A stretch of 64,000 nucleotides of DNA, taken from contig NZ_BCVI01000012.1 of the NCBI RefSeq assembly GCF_001591665.1, forward strand, positions 1 through 64,000, read 5' to 3'. The first letter of the stretch is position 1; the number at the start of each line of letters is the position of its first letter. Under the pieces are notes generated by a model, which was given only the letters and a program-made list of their open reading frames with translations, made no database searches and was not told the DNA's origin. This stretch comes from Neobacillus soli NBRC 102451. GTDB taxonomy: Bacteria; Bacillota; Bacilli; Bacillales; Cytobacillaceae. Of this stretch, positions 1 to 9,977 are shown one piece after another. Position numbers and translations under genes: made by a program.

Positions 1-91
1 GGGGAAGTACTCAAGAGGCTGAAGAGGCGCCCCTGCTAAGGGTGTAGGTCGGGTGACCGGCGCGAGGGTTCAAATCCCTCCTTCTCCGCCA
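1..91 (+). tRNA. tRNA-Ser (GCU anticodon)
   Basis: A complete class II tRNA cloverleaf. The 7-bp acceptor stem GGGGAAG pairs with CTTCTCC, with one G-U pair. The anticodon stem CGCCC/GGGTG closes the loop CTGCTAA, which reads anticodon GCT. A long variable arm follows, as expected for tRNA-Ser, then the T-loop GTTCAAAT and an encoded CCA end. The first window base is the first tRNA base, so the gene is whole. Confidence 0.95.
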
Positions 92-100
92 TAAATTAAC

Positions 101-172
101 GGCCCCTTGGTCAAGTGGTTAAGACACCTCCCTTTCACGGAGGTAACACGGGTTCGAGTCCCGTAGGGGTCA
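101..172 (+). tRNA. tRNA-Glu (UUC anticodon)
   Basis: A standard class I cloverleaf. Acceptor strands GGCCCCT and AGGGGTC pair. The anticodon loop CTTTCAC between CCTCC-type stem arms reads TTC, and GGTTCGAGTC forms the T-arm. CCA is not encoded, unlike the serine tRNA 9 bp upstream. The two are probably the tail of a larger tRNA cluster that ends at the terminator just downstream. Confidence 0.95.
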
Positions 173-176
173 TACA

Positions 177-211
177 AAAAAACTGATAACAAATTGTTAT
201 CAGTTTTTTTG
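177..211 (+). terminator. Rho-independent terminator of the tRNA pair
   Basis: The inverted repeat CTGATAACAA / TTGTTATCAG is extended by A-run/T-run pairing and followed by seven T residues. It starts a few bases after the tRNA-Glu acceptor stem. Confidence 0.9.
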
Positions 212-671
212 TATATAAATTTATAAATCGGCCCGCATTCCTTTTCCTCGTTAAAATATGCCGCTTTGGCAAGCAGCGAATGCCAAAGTAGAAATACTCC
301 ACTTAAAGCTGGTGAAATTATCAAAAAGTACTATATTGAAATATAAATAAATCGTATTTATCCCCTTGTTAAAATAATGACAACGCTTACATATCAACGT
401 CTCCTCCGAATTTTAGACTTCTCTCTAATTAAAATTAAATAATTTTTTAAAGCTCTTTTTAAAAAAATAATATAAAGAACTTTATATATTTTTGTCGACT
501 ACTGTTAGATATTTTGTTGATTGATGACGAAACCTGTTGGTTTATAGCCTTAATTAGCATCTAACATCGGTTGTTGTCAGAAAAGAGAAAAAAGTATTTC
601 GAGGAATATTCACGAATAGGATTTATAATTGGTCTTTGAAATACATATTTTCATTGGGGATGAGGAGAGCC
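212..671. other. 460-bp non-coding region upstream of glgB
   Basis: AT-rich and without a convincing gene. It holds an 8-bp inverted repeat CTTTGGCA (264-271) / TGCCAAAG (281-288), a CcpA-like site at 378-391 and a TATAAT at 624-629 that lacks a good -35. A minus-strand reading frame here runs back through both tRNAs and is not believable. The glg promoter must lie here, but I cannot place it. In B. subtilis the operon is sporulation (sigma-E) controlled. Confidence 0.5.
378..391. promoter_or_regulatory. cre-like CcpA site upstream of the glg operon
   Basis: TGACAACGCTTACA fits the catabolite-responsive consensus TGWAANCGNTNWCA at 13 of 14 positions; the fourth base is C instead of A. It lies about 280 bp before glgB, so its effect depends on where the promoter is. 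Control of glycogen synthesis by carbon status would make sense but is inferred from this match alone. Confidence 0.4.
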
Positions 672-2615
672 ATGGCAGTGAATACATTATTTCCGACAGA
701 TTATCAGCTGCATCTATTTCATGAAGGAAATTTGTTTAAAAGTCATCAACTTTTTGGCGCTCATATCTTTAAGAATTCCGACAAAGTATATACTCGATTT
801 TGCGTATGGGCCCCTAATGCCCAGCAGGTAAGGCTTGCAGGGGATTTTAATAACTGGAATGGTGAAGGATATGATTTGCAAAAGGTTAATGATGAGGGAG
901 TATGGATTATTGTTGTCAATCAAGATCTAGAAGGAAGATTTTATAAGTATGAAATTTTCTCACAATCTGGGGATAAGCTTCTCAAAGCTGACCCGTTCGC
1001 TTTTTATTCAGAATTAAGGCCGAATACGGCCTCCGTTGTTTATTCATTAAACAATTATGACTGGAAGGACGATCAATGGTTGAATCGGAGGGGAAAAAAG
1101 AATCCCCTATCTGAGCCGGAGGTTATTTATGAAGTGCACCTTGGTTCGTGGAAAAAGAAACAAAATGGTGATTATTTAAGCTATAAAGAATTGGCTGCTG
1201 AGCTTATCCCTTATGTACTGGAGCATGGTTTTACACAAATTGAATTATTGCCGCTTGTCGAGCACCCGCTCGATGACTCATGGGGATATCAAGGCACCGG
1301 CTATTTTTCGGTAACTTCCAGGTATGGCACACCCGATGATTTTAGATATTTTGTAGATCAATTTCATCAGCAGGGTATCGGTGTCATTCTTGATTGGGTT
1401 CCCGGTCATTATTGCAAGGATGCGCATGGACTTTATCGCTTTGATGGAGATCATCTTTATTCCTATAGCCATGAGAATGATAGAGAAAATGTCGTATGGG
1501 GAACAGCCAATTTTGATTTAGGAAAAGGCGAGGTACAAAGCTTTCTTATTTCCAATGCACTATTTTGGATGGACTATTTCCATATTGATGGATTTAGGAT
1601 GGATGCCGTGGCAAACATCATTTATTGGCCGAATGCATTTGAAAGGAAACGCGAAAATCCTTTTGGAATTGAGTTTTTGAAAAAGTTAAATAAGGAAATC
1701 CACGAATATCAGCCAGACTTTTTAATGATTGGTGAGGATTCTACCGATTTCCCAAACGTAACAGCCCCGGTTTGCTATGGGGGCCTAGGCTTCGATTACA
1801 AATGGAATATGGGCTGGATGAATGACATGCTTGAATATATGGAAACCCCGTCCTACGCAAGGTCGCAGGTTCATTCAAAGGTCACCTTTTCTCTTTTATA
1901 CACCTTTTTAGAAAACTTTATGCTGCCCTTTTCCCACGATGAAGTTGTTCATGGGAAAAAATCGCTACTAGATAAGATGCCAGGGGACTATTGGGAAAAG
2001 TTTGCTCAGCTAAGGCTTTTGCTTGGTTATATGTTTGCCCACCCTGGAAAAAAGTTATTATTTATGGGCTTTGAATTTGGTCAGTTTTCAGAATGGAAGG
2101 ATAAGGAACAGCTTGATTGGAACTTACTGGACTATGAGATGCACCAAAAATTAAATGCGTATGTAAAAGTATTAATGAAAGTGTATAAACGCTCCAAACC
2201 ACTTTACGAATTGGATCATTTGCAGGATGGATTTGAATGGATTGATGCCAACAACAATGAGCAATCAATTTTCTCTTTTATGCGAAAAGGAAAAAAAGAA
2301 GGGGAGACGTTGGTGGTGATTTCAAACTTTACTGGTGTTAGCTACCCGGTCTACAAGATTGGTGTTCCAAATCCAGGTGAGTATCGAGAAATTCTTACTA
2401 GTGATCTTAAAGAATACGGCGGGACCGGATTGATTAATAAAAAAGTTATTTTTGCTTTAGAGGAACCATTTCATGGCCAGCCATTTTCAATAGAATTAAC
2501 CATTCCCCCGTTTGGGTTTCAAATCATCAGGCAAGTTAAAAAACGAAAGGAGAGAAAAGGAAATGGGAAAGAAAAAGTGCGTAGCCATGCTGTTAGCAGG
2601 AGGGAAAGGAAGTAG
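672..2615 (+). CDS. glgB: 1,4-alpha-glucan branching enzyme
   Basis: GH13 glycogen branching enzyme, 647 residues. It cuts an alpha-1,4 chain and reattaches it as an alpha-1,6 branch in the cytosol. An N-terminal carbohydrate-binding module (from [19 protein letters not shown]) is followed by the catalytic barrel. The nucleophile region is [11 protein letters not shown], the acid region MIGEDSTDF, and the third active-site stretch [12 protein letters not shown] 672 is preferred over the in-frame start 36 nt upstream because GAGGAG at 662-667 serves it. The last ~25 residues form a lysine/arginine-rich tail beyond the usual end. It overlaps glgC by 53 nt. First gene of glgBCDAP. Confidence 0.95.
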   Translation: MAVNTLFPTDYQLHLFHEGNLFKSHQLFGAHIFKNSDKVYTRFCVWAPNAQQVRLAGDFNNWNGEGYDLQKVNDEGVWIIVVNQDLEGRFYKYEIFSQSGDKLLKADPFAFYSELRPNTASVVYSLNNYDWKDDQWLNRRGKKNPLSEPEVIYEVHLGSWKKKQNGDYLSYKELAAELIPYVLEHGFTQIELLPLVEHPLDDSWGYQGTGYFSVTSRYGTPDDFRYFVDQFHQQGIGVILDWVPGHYCKDAHGLYRFDGDHLYSYSHENDRENVVWGTANFDLGKGEVQSFLISNALFWMDYFHIDGFRMDAVANIIYWPNAFERKRENPFGIEFLKKLNKEIHEYQPDFLMIGEDSTDFPNVTAPVCYGGLGFDYKWNMGWMNDMLEYMETPSYARSQVHSKVTFSLLYTFLENFMLPFSHDEVVHGKKSLLDKMPGDYWEKFAQLRLLLGYMFAHPGKKLLFMGFEFGQFSEWKDKEQLDWNLLDYEMHQKLNAYVKVLMKVYKRSKPLYELDHLQDGFEWIDANNNEQSIFSFMRKGKKEGETLVVISNFTGVSYPVYKIGVPNPGEYREILTSDLKEYGGTGLINKKVIFALEEPFHGQPFSIELTIPPFGFQIIRQVKKRKERKGNGKEKVRSHAVSRRERK

Positions 2616-3708
2616 GCTTAACTCGCTGACAAGAGATCTTGCGAAACCAGCTGTTCCTTTCGGTGGGAAATACAGAATTATCGATTTTGCCTTAAGTAAT
2701 TGCGCCAATTCCGGCATCGATACTGTCGGTGTTTTAACACAATACCAGCCATTACTGTTAAACTCTTATATTGGAATTGGAAGTGCCTGGGACCTTGACC
2801 GTAAGGATGGCGGGGTAACTGTTTTACCGCCATATGCGGAATCATCCGAAGTAAAGTGGTATACAGGAACGGCCAGTGCGATTTATCAAAATCTCAATTA
2901 TCTCAAACAATACCAGCCGGATTATGTGTTAATCCTGTCTGGTGATCATATTTACAAAATGAATTACGAGAGTATGCTCGAGTATCATATTGAAAAAAGG
3001 GCAGATGTGACAATTTCCTTAATTGAGGTGCCATGGGTCGAAGCGAGCCGCTTTGGGATCATGAATACCGATGAAGATTTGAGAATAGTAGAATTCGAGG
3101 AAAAGCCGGCCAATCCGAAGAACAATCTTGCTTCGATGGGCATCTATATTTTTAACTGGAATATACTTAAGGAATATTTAGAAATGGATGACAGAAATCC
3201 TGAATCTAGTCATGATTTTGGTAAAGATGTAATTCCAGCGCTATTAGAGGAAAATAAGAAATTATTTGCCTATCCATTTAAAGGATATTGGAAAGATGTC
3301 GGAACCGTCCAAAGCCTATGGGAAGCGAACATGGATTTATTAAGAGAAGAATGCGATTTAGACTTATTTGATCATGGATGGAGGATTTATTCTGTCAATC
3401 CGAATCAGCCGCCACAATATATTTCTTCTCATGCGATTGTTAAAGAGTCGCTAATTAACGAGGGCTGTACGATTGAGGGGGAAGTCGATAATTCGGTTCT
3501 ATTTCAAGGGGTTACCATTGGAAAGGGATCGATTATTAAAGAGTCGGTCATTATGCCGGATGCCGTCATTGGCAGTAATTGTTTGATTGAGAGGGCTATT
3601 GTTCCATTTGATGTGAGAGTGCCGGACGGGACAGTTATTCGTTCGTTTGATGATGAGATTATTCTAGTAACGGAAGAAATGTTAAGCGGGTTATATCCTG
3701 CTTTTTAA
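2563..3708 (+). CDS. glgC: glucose-1-phosphate adenylyltransferase, catalytic subunit
   Basis: ADP-glucose pyrophosphorylase makes the glucosyl donor for glycogen from glucose-1-phosphate and ATP. The 381-residue protein starts with the nucleotidyltransferase signature [14 protein letters not shown] and continues with [21 protein letters not shown]-terminal left-handed beta-helix carries hexapeptide repeats (around [17 protein letters not shown]). ATG 2563 follows GAAAGGAGAG. Upstream in-frame codons are only the glgB overlap. It is expected to pair with GlgD, encoded next, as a heterotetramer as in other Bacillus. Confidence 0.95.
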   Translation: MGKKKCVAMLLAGGKGSRLNSLTRDLAKPAVPFGGKYRIIDFALSNCANSGIDTVGVLTQYQPLLLNSYIGIGSAWDLDRKDGGVTVLPPYAESSEVKWYTGTASAIYQNLNYLKQYQPDYVLILSGDHIYKMNYESMLEYHIEKRADVTISLIEVPWVEASRFGIMNTDEDLRIVEFEEKPANPKNNLASMGIYIFNWNILKEYLEMDDRNPESSHDFGKDVIPALLEENKKLFAYPFKGYWKDVGTVQSLWEANMDLLREECDLDLFDHGWRIYSVNPNQPPQYISSHAIVKESLINEGCTIEGEVDNSVLFQGVTIGKGSIIKESVIMPDAVIGSNCLIERAIVPFDVRVPDGTVIRSFDDEIILVTEEMLSGLYPAF

Positions 3709-3728
3709 TACTATTGGGGGGACTCTGA

Positions 3729-4760
3729 TTGAAAAGAAAGCTTTTAGGTGTCATTGATGCCACAACATACCATGATGATTTGGAAGATTTATTAACGCAT
3801 CGCTCACTTGCAGCACTGCCTTTTGGGGGACGGTACCGTATTATTGATTTTGTCTTATCCAACATGGTGAATTCAGGAATTCGGAGCGTGGCTATTTTTC
3901 CAAAAATGCAATATCGCTCACTAATGGATCATTTAGGGTCAGGGAAAAACTGGGATTTAAATCGAAAGCAGGATGGACTTTTCTTTTTCCCATCCCCGAT
4001 TGTGGATAATGATAAGAATAAAATTGGTTCATTTGAGCATTTTGCTGTAAATTTAGACTTTTTTTATCGTAGTACACAAGAGTATTCTATCATTTCTAAT
4101 TGTTATACAGTTTTTAATATGAACTTCAGACCGATACTTAATTGGCATAGCAGCTCTGGCTGTGATATCACCGAACTCCATCAAACGGGTGGAGGCTCCA
4201 TGGAAATGTATTTAATTAAAACTTCCTTACTTATAAAGCTCATCGAAACAAGGAATGAAACAGGGTATACATGTATGAAGGATGTTGTTAACGATTTGAA
4301 TAGTCTATATAACGTTTGCCACTATGAGTATGATGGATATGCCGTGATGATTGATTCTATTGAAAACTATTTTTCTACCAGTATGAATTTATTAAAGTCT
4401 GATGTTTGGAAAAGGCTATTTTTAAAAGAACAGCCGATCCTTACGAAAGTGAAGGATGAACCGCCTACGAAATACGTAAAAGGGTCGAGTGTCAAAAATG
4501 CCATGATTGCTAATGGTTGTATTATTGGAGGCACGGTGGAAAACAGTATTGTTTCCCGCGGTGTAAAGATTGGAAAAGGTGCAGTCATTAAGAACTGTAT
4601 CATCATGCAAAAGTGCCATATTGATGATAATTGCTATTTAGATTCGGTTATTTTAGATAAAGATGTAAAGGTTGAAGCTGGAACACATTTAACTGGAACA
4701 GCCCTTTCCCCGTATGTGATTCGTAAAGGAACGAAACAAGGAGCGTTGATGAACTCGTGA
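3729..4760 (+). CDS. glgD: glucose-1-phosphate adenylyltransferase, regulatory-type subunit
   Basis: A GlgC paralogue of 343 residues. It keeps the fold landmarks ([15 protein letters not shown] near residues 30-46, and C-terminal hexapeptide repeats with [16 protein letters not shown]). It lacks the N-terminal GGxGxRL nucleotide signature, so it is probably not catalytic alone. The start is TTG 3729 behind a run of G residues (3716-3721). It overlaps glgA by 4 nt, which implies translational coupling. In B. subtilis and Geobacillus GlgD stimulates GlgC. Confidence 0.93.
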   Translation: MKRKLLGVIDATTYHDDLEDLLTHRSLAALPFGGRYRIIDFVLSNMVNSGIRSVAIFPKMQYRSLMDHLGSGKNWDLNRKQDGLFFFPSPIVDNDKNKIGSFEHFAVNLDFFYRSTQEYSIISNCYTVFNMNFRPILNWHSSSGCDITELHQTGGGSMEMYLIKTSLLIKLIETRNETGYTCMKDVVNDLNSLYNVCHYEYDGYAVMIDSIENYFSTSMNLLKSDVWKRLFLKEQPILTKVKDEPPTKYVKGSSVKNAMIANGCIIGGTVENSIVSRGVKIGKGAVIKNCIIMQKCHIDDNCYLDSVILDKDVKVEAGTHLTGTALSPYVIRKGTKQGALMNS

Positions 4761-6208
4761 AAGTATTATTTGCCGTTTCAGAATGTGGTCCATTTGCAAA
4801 ATCAGGGGGGCTTGCCGATGTTGCAGGTTCCCTTCCAAAAGAATTAAAGAGCCTAGGAACTGATGTCAGGGTGATTCTTCCGAAGCACGGAACCATTGCA
4901 GAGGATTATAAAAGGGAAATGAAAAAAGTAAAAGAATTTACTGTTCCGGTTGGCTGGAGAAATCAATATTGCGGAATTGAGGAGCTTAATTATCAAGGAG
5001 TTACCTTTTATTTTGTCGATAATGAATACTATTTTAAACGGGAACATTTATACGGATATTTTGACGATGGTGAAAGATTTGCTTATTTTAATAGGGCCGT
5101 ATTGGAAGCACTGACCCAGCTAGATTTCTTCCCAGATGTATTGCACTGTCATGACTGGCATACCGCGATGATTCCATTTCTTCTACGGACAGAATATTAC
5201 AAGCGAAAAGGTTATGGGCTAATGCGGACAGTATTTACGATTCATAATCTCCAGTTCCAAGGGGTTTTTCCGAAAGAGGTGTTGGGAGATTTGTTAGGAG
5301 TGGATTACCATTCCTTTCATTCCGGCTCCTTAGAGTTTTTTGGGAATGTTAATTTTATGAAGGGCGCCCTAGTAGCAGCCGACAAAATCACGACGGTAAG
5401 CCCGACCTATAAAGAAGAAATTCAAACCTCTGTTTACGGTGAAAAACTTGATGGTCTTCTAAGGGAAAGAAACGAGGATCTAATCGGGATTTTAAATGGA
5501 ATTGATGAAGACTTTTATAATCCAACAACCGACCCATTGATTTATCAAACCTATACAGTCGATAATCTTCAAAAAAAGGCAATAAATAAAAGCGAGATTC
5601 AAAAAAAATTTGGCTTACCGCAAAGCTCGGATACGCCGTTGCTTGTGATGATTTCTAGGCTGACAAAGCAAAAGGGACTTGATTTAGTTAAATGTGTCCT
5701 CCGTGATATTTTGCAGGAGGACCTGCAGATAATTATTCTCGGAACCGGAGATTACGAGTACGAGGAACATTTACGACATGCTGCCCGTATTTATCCGGAG
5801 AAGTTAAAGGTTCATACCGGTTTTAATGAAGAGTTGGCCCATAATCTTTATGCAGCGGCGGACTTGTTCTTAATGCCGTCGCATTTTGAACCATGCGGGC
5901 TTGGACAGTTAATTGCCATGAAATATGGGGCAATCCCGATTGTTCGCGAAACGGGCGGCTTAAATGATACGGTAAACACATGGAATGAATTTACGGGAGA
6001 AGGAAACGGCTTTTCCTTCGAACATTTTAATGCCCATGACATGCTCTATACCATCCGAAGAGCACTACGTTTTTATCATAAGCCAAGTACATGGCGATCG
6101 ATTGTCATGCAGGCGATGGAAATGGATTATAGCTGGGCCCAGTCCGCATTTAGCTATAACCAGCTGTATGCTGAGCTAATCGTAAGGAGTGAAACCCATG
6201 TTTTCTAG
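4757..6208 (+). CDS. glgA: glycogen synthase (ADP-glucose dependent)
   Basis: GT5 starch/glycogen synthase of 483 residues. It transfers glucose from ADP-glucose to the non-reducing end of glycogen. The ADP-glucose binding signature [16 protein letters not shown] lies at residues 15-30. The C-terminal GT-B lobe contains [18 protein letters not shown] and [10 protein letters not shown]. The start is GTG 4757, overlapping the glgD stop (GTGA); AAGGAG lies about 13 nt upstream. Length is normal for the family. Confidence 0.95.
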   Translation: MKVLFAVSECGPFAKSGGLADVAGSLPKELKSLGTDVRVILPKHGTIAEDYKREMKKVKEFTVPVGWRNQYCGIEELNYQGVTFYFVDNEYYFKREHLYGYFDDGERFAYFNRAVLEALTQLDFFPDVLHCHDWHTAMIPFLLRTEYYKRKGYGLMRTVFTIHNLQFQGVFPKEVLGDLLGVDYHSFHSGSLEFFGNVNFMKGALVAADKITTVSPTYKEEIQTSVYGEKLDGLLRERNEDLIGILNGIDEDFYNPTTDPLIYQTYTVDNLQKKAINKSEIQKKFGLPQSSDTPLLVMISRLTKQKGLDLVKCVLRDILQEDLQIIILGTGDYEYEEHLRHAARIYPEKLKVHTGFNEELAHNLYAAADLFLMPSHFEPCGLGQLIAMKYGAIPIVRETGGLNDTVNTWNEFTGEGNGFSFEHFNAHDMLYTIRRALRFYHKPSTWRSIVMQAMEMDYSWAQSAFSYNQLYAELIVRSETHVF

Positions 6209-8591
6209 TACATCTGAATTTAAGGAAACCTTTTTAAAAAGGCTTGAGATGTCATGCGGGAGGAGTTTTTCGGAAAGCACGCCGAGGGATCATTATCAAA
6301 CCCTTGGCAATATGATTCGCGAATTTGTCAGTAATGATTGGATTACCACAAATGAAAAATATCTAGCGGCAAAGGAAAAGCAGGTTTATTATCTCTCAAT
6401 TGAATATTTATTGGGGAAATTATTAAGGCAAAATTTAATTAACTTAGGTGTAGAAGAAATGGTGCAATCAGGTCTTCAGGAACTGGGGATTGATTTAAGC
6501 GAACTGGAGGATTTAGAGGCGGATGCGGGTTTAGGAAACGGCGGCTTAGGAAGATTAGCCGCCTGTTTTTTAGACTCGCTTGCATCTTTGAACCTTCCGG
6601 GTCATGGTCACGGCATCCGCTATAAGCATGGCTTATTTGAACAAAAAATTGTTGATGGCTACCAGGTTGAGCTGCCGGAGCAATGGCTGCGAAGCGGCAA
6701 TGTTTGGGAAATCCGCAAAACAGATAGTGCCGTGAAAATTCCCTTTTGGGGTAAGGTGGAAGCAAAGCAGGAAAATGGCCGTCTCGTCTTTCGTCATCTG
6801 AATGCCGAAACCGTTACTGCAGTACCTCATGATATGCCAGTCCTAGGATATCAGACAAAAACTGTCAATACGTTAAGACTCTGGAATGCCGAGCCTTCCC
6901 AATTCCCAATTCATCAGGATTTGTTAACATATAAACGGGAAACAGAATCGATTTCCGAGTTTTTATACCCCGACGATACCCATGATGAGGGCAAGATTCT
7001 AAGACTAAAGCAGCAATACTTTTTAGTCTCAGCCAGTATTCAATCCATTTTAAAAACGTATCGAAAACAGTATCCCAGCTTGAAACAATTGCATGAACAT
7101 GTTTGTATTCACATTAATGATACACATCCTGTCCTGGCCATTCCGGAGTTGATGAGAATTCTGATTGATGACGAGGGATTTGATTGGGAGCAGGCATGGC
7201 AAATTACGAAAAATACCATTTCGTATACAAATCATACAACCCTTTCAGAGGCACTGGAAAAATGGCAGATTCATATTTTCCGCCCGTTACTTCCGAGGAT
7301 CTATATGATTGTCGAAGAAATCAATGAACGGTTTTGCCAAGAGCTTTGGGAGCAGACTCCGGGTAATTGGGAGCGGATAAGGGGACTAGCCATACTTGCA
7401 GATGACTATGTGAAAATGGCTCATTTGGCTATTGTCGGCAGCTTTAGTGTGAATGGCGTAGCTAAGCTGCATACGGATATTCTAAAGAAGCGGGAAATGA
7501 AGCCTTTTTATCAACTGTTTCCAGAGAAATTTAATAATAAAACGAATGGGATTGCCTACCGCCGTTGGCTGTTGAAAGCAAATCCAAAATTATCTGCCCT
7601 GATTACTGACTCTATTGGATCTGCTTGGACACATTCGGCCACAGATCTGACCAAGTTACTTAACTATCAAAACGATACCCCGTTTTTAGAGCAATTGTTT
7701 AAAATAAAAAAAGAAAACAAACAACGCCTTGCTAAGATTATTTTCGATAAGACTGGTGTAGCAGTTGACACGGGTTCAATTTTTGATGTGCAGGTGAAGC
7801 GTCTTCACGCGTATAAGCGGCAGCTCTTGAATGTTTTACATATAATGCACTTGTATAACCGAGTGAAGGAAGATTCATGTTTTTCGATGGTCCCAAGGGT
7901 GTTTATTTTTGGAGCAAAAGCCTCCCCAGGTTATTATTATGCAAAAAAAATTATCAAATTAATTAATACGGTGGCTGAAAAAATAAATAATGACCCAAAA
8001 GTAGGGGACAAAATCAAAGTCATCTTTCTTGAGAACTATCGTGTTTCTCTCGCGGAAAATATCTTTCCGGCAACAGATGTGAGTGAACAAATTTCTACAG
8101 CGAGTAAAGAGGCGTCCGGAACAGGGAACATGAAATTTATGATCAATGGTGCATTAACTGTTGGCACGTTAGATGGAGCAAATATTGAGATTCATGATTT
8201 GGTCGGGGATGCCAATATATTTACGTTTGGACTGAATTCAGACGAAGTGCTCAACTATTATCAGCATGGCGGTTACCAATCCGATGAATATTATCATCAT
8301 GATTATCGAATTCGCCAGGCGGTCGATCAGCTTATCAACGGATTTTTCCCAGATGTTCAAAACGAATTTGAGCCGATTTTTGATTCCCTGTTAGAGGAAA
8401 ACGACCAATATTTTGTTTTGAAGGATTTTGCCTCCTACACAGACATCCATCGTTCCATTGGAGAGGCCTACACAGATCGATTGCGATGGCAGAAAATGAG
8501 CTTAATAAATATCGCCCATGCTGGCTTTTTTTCAAGCGACCGTACCATTAAGGAATACGCGGATGATATTTGGGGGATTAAACCATTATAA
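6198..8591 (+). CDS. glgP: glycogen phosphorylase
   Basis: GT35 phosphorylase, 797 residues. It releases glucose-1-phosphate from glycogen chain ends, so synthesis and breakdown are encoded together. The pyridoxal-phosphate region [20 protein letters not shown] is intact, and [17 protein letters not shown] is the usual N-terminal landmark. ATG 6198 is chosen over GTG 6189 because AAGGAG (6184-6189) sits 8 nt before it. The gene overlaps the end of glgA by 11 nt and is last in the operon; a bidirectional terminator follows. Confidence 0.95.
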   Translation: MFSSTSEFKETFLKRLEMSCGRSFSESTPRDHYQTLGNMIREFVSNDWITTNEKYLAAKEKQVYYLSIEYLLGKLLRQNLINLGVEEMVQSGLQELGIDLSELEDLEADAGLGNGGLGRLAACFLDSLASLNLPGHGHGIRYKHGLFEQKIVDGYQVELPEQWLRSGNVWEIRKTDSAVKIPFWGKVEAKQENGRLVFRHLNAETVTAVPHDMPVLGYQTKTVNTLRLWNAEPSQFPIHQDLLTYKRETESISEFLYPDDTHDEGKILRLKQQYFLVSASIQSILKTYRKQYPSLKQLHEHVCIHINDTHPVLAIPELMRILIDDEGFDWEQAWQITKNTISYTNHTTLSEALEKWQIHIFRPLLPRIYMIVEEINERFCQELWEQTPGNWERIRGLAILADDYVKMAHLAIVGSFSVNGVAKLHTDILKKREMKPFYQLFPEKFNNKTNGIAYRRWLLKANPKLSALITDSIGSAWTHSATDLTKLLNYQNDTPFLEQLFKIKKENKQRLAKIIFDKTGVAVDTGSIFDVQVKRLHAYKRQLLNVLHIMHLYNRVKEDSCFSMVPRVFIFGAKASPGYYYAKKIIKLINTVAEKINNDPKVGDKIKVIFLENYRVSLAENIFPATDVSEQISTASKEASGTGNMKFMINGALTVGTLDGANIEIHDLVGDANIFTFGLNSDEVLNYYQHGGYQSDEYYHHDYRIRQAVDQLINGFFPDVQNEFEPIFDSLLEENDQYFVLKDFASYTDIHRSIGEAYTDRLRWQKMSLINIAHAGFFSSDRTIKEYADDIWGIKPL

Positions 8592-8612
8592 AGCGGGCGC
8601 TGGAGCTAGGCA
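8592..8612 (-). repeat. Fragment of the ~145-bp interspersed repeat
   Basis: Directly after the glgP stop is a GC-rich 20-mer whose reverse complement reads CTAGCTCCAGCGCCCGC. This matches the 5' edge of the repeats at 55061 and 56033 (CCAGCTCCAGCGCC). Only the edge survives and the orientation is inverted relative to those copies. Confidence 0.5.
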
Positions 8613-8646
8613 GTTCTCAAAGTTCAATATTTTTCTTATCTAAATT

Positions 8647-8682
8647 AAAAAAGCTTCTGCTAAATTATAGCAGAAGCTTTTT
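8647..8682. terminator. Bidirectional terminator between glgP and menA
   Basis: AAAAGCTTCTGCTA pairs with TAGCAGAAGCTTTT around a short AT loop. An A-run precedes it and a T-run follows, so it can stop transcription from both convergent genes. Confidence 0.9.
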
Positions 8683-8684
8683 GC

Positions 8685-9623
8685 TTATGAAAAGAAGTGT
8701 CCGATGAAAATTCCAATGGCTAGTAAAAATCCAAAAATCGTATTGGTTTGTGCTGTCGCTATCATTGCTGGTGCCATTTGAATCGGTACATTATTTTTAA
8801 TAAATCCTTTTGTCGCCTTGATCGCCTTTGGAGCGCTTAGAATCACGATGGCCGTCCAGAATGGCGCAATTTCACTGAAGATGAGCCCCAAAATCCAAAG
8901 GTAAGAAAAGGTAAACATTCCAGCTAATAAATAAATGGCCTTTGTTTTTCCAAGGAGAATAGCAACCGTTTTACGTCCATTCTCTTTATCACCATCAAGA
9001 TCGCGGATGTTATTGGATAACATAATCATACCAACCAAAACCATGCTGGGAACGGACACGAGAATGCTTGTGCCATCCACTGTTCCCGTTTGGATGAAGA
9101 CGGAGATTAAAATAATCAGCATCCCCATAAAAAATCCGGAAAAGAGTTCACCAAATGGTGTATAAGCAATCGGATAGGGACCGCCGGTATAAAAATAACC
9201 GACTGCCATACAAATAAGACCAACTACGGCTAACCACCAGCTGCTATTTGCACAAATATAAACACCTAATAATAAGGCAATTCCGTAAAAGCCGAAGGCA
9301 AGATTGATCACCGTTTTTGGTTTGATACCATCGCGGACAATTGTTCCGCCAATTCCGACTGAATGTTCCGTATCAAGCCCGCGTTTGTAATCGAAGTATT
9401 CGTTAAACATATTGGTTGCTGCTTGAATTAACATACTGGCAATAAGCATGGCTATAAAAAGGCTAATATGAATCTTTCCATTTTTAAGAGCCAATGCGGT
9501 ACCAAGCAATACAGGTACAAACGATGCTGTTAATGTATGGGGACGGGTCATTTTCCACCAAACTTGAAAGCCGCGGTTTGATTCGACGACAGGTTTCGAA
9601 TTTTGCTGTAGATCTGGCTGCAT
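8685..9623 (-). CDS. menA: 1,4-dihydroxy-2-naphthoate polyprenyltransferase
   Basis: UbiA-superfamily integral membrane prenyltransferase, 312 residues, with about eight hydrophobic segments. It attaches the polyprenyl tail to dihydroxynaphthoate in menaquinone synthesis. Both Asp-rich motifs are visible: NMFNEYFDYKRGLDTE for prenyl diphosphate and Mg, and IRDLDGDKENGRKT. The ATG at 9621-9623 is preferred to a start 57 nt upstream because a GGGAGAG ribosome site lies just before it. It is divergent from the menF operon, so all genes from here to 17437 serve one pathway. Confidence 0.93.
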   Translation of the reverse strand: MQPDLQQNSKPVVESNRGFQVWWKMTRPHTLTASFVPVLLGTALALKNGKIHISLFIAMLIASMLIQAATNMFNEYFDYKRGLDTEHSVGIGGTIVRDGIKPKTVINLAFGFYGIALLLGVYICANSSWWLAVVGLICMAVGYFYTGGPYPIAYTPFGELFSGFFMGMLIILISVFIQTGTVDGTSILVSVPSMVLVGMIMLSNNIRDLDGDKENGRKTVAILLGKTKAIYLLAGMFTFSYLWILGLIFSEIAPFWTAIVILSAPKAIKATKGFIKNNVPIQMAPAMIATAQTNTIFGFLLAIGIFIGHFFS

Positions 9624-9808
9624 ACGTTTCTCTCCCTTTTTAAATTTTTTCTCTCTATAGTAAAGGTTAATTTCATACACTTAAGGTTCTTGCCCAACCA
9701 TAAGTGTATGAAATTCCAGTAATAGTGTCAATTAAATTTTGCTTTCAAAACTAGAAGATAATGCCTTCTTGATTATTATTGGATGGTTAGTGGAAAAATG
9801 AAAATAAT

Positions 9809-9853
9809 TGAAAAAGCTGTTTTCACCAAAATGGTGAAAAGTTGATATATAAT
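9809..9853. promoter_or_regulatory. Palindromic candidate operator and -10 in the menA/menF intergenic region
   Basis: TTTTCACCA (9820-9828), AAA, TGGTGAAAA (9832-9840) form a perfect 9-bp inverted repeat. A second repeat, TGAAAA..TTTTCA, starts at 9810 and shares the middle arm, so the arms can pair in two ways. TATAAT follows at 9848-9853, about 125 bp before menF. A good -35 at 17 bp is not evident. The position suggests a transcriptional operator for menF. The binding protein is unknown. Confidence 0.45.
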
Positions 9854-9977
9854 AAGGAATGGTAACAGGTTTAGTAGTGACAAGTATTATTGACTTCTTT
9901 ACAATGGGAGTAGTATCTTAAAAAAGGTTTAAGTATGAATGGATAACAGTCATTTCGGCTGTTTTGGAGGGATTTGT

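Noticed and set aside
70..324. 84-codon minus-strand frame overlapping both tRNAs
   Set aside because: Its C-terminal part is the reverse complement of tRNA-Glu and tRNA-Ser (DPYGTRTRVTSVKGRC is a familiar tRNA-derived artefact) and there is no ribosome site.
345..362. Half Zur box (AAATCGTATTTAT) upstream of glgB
   Set aside because: Only one half matches the consensus and the gene context gives no reason for zinc control.
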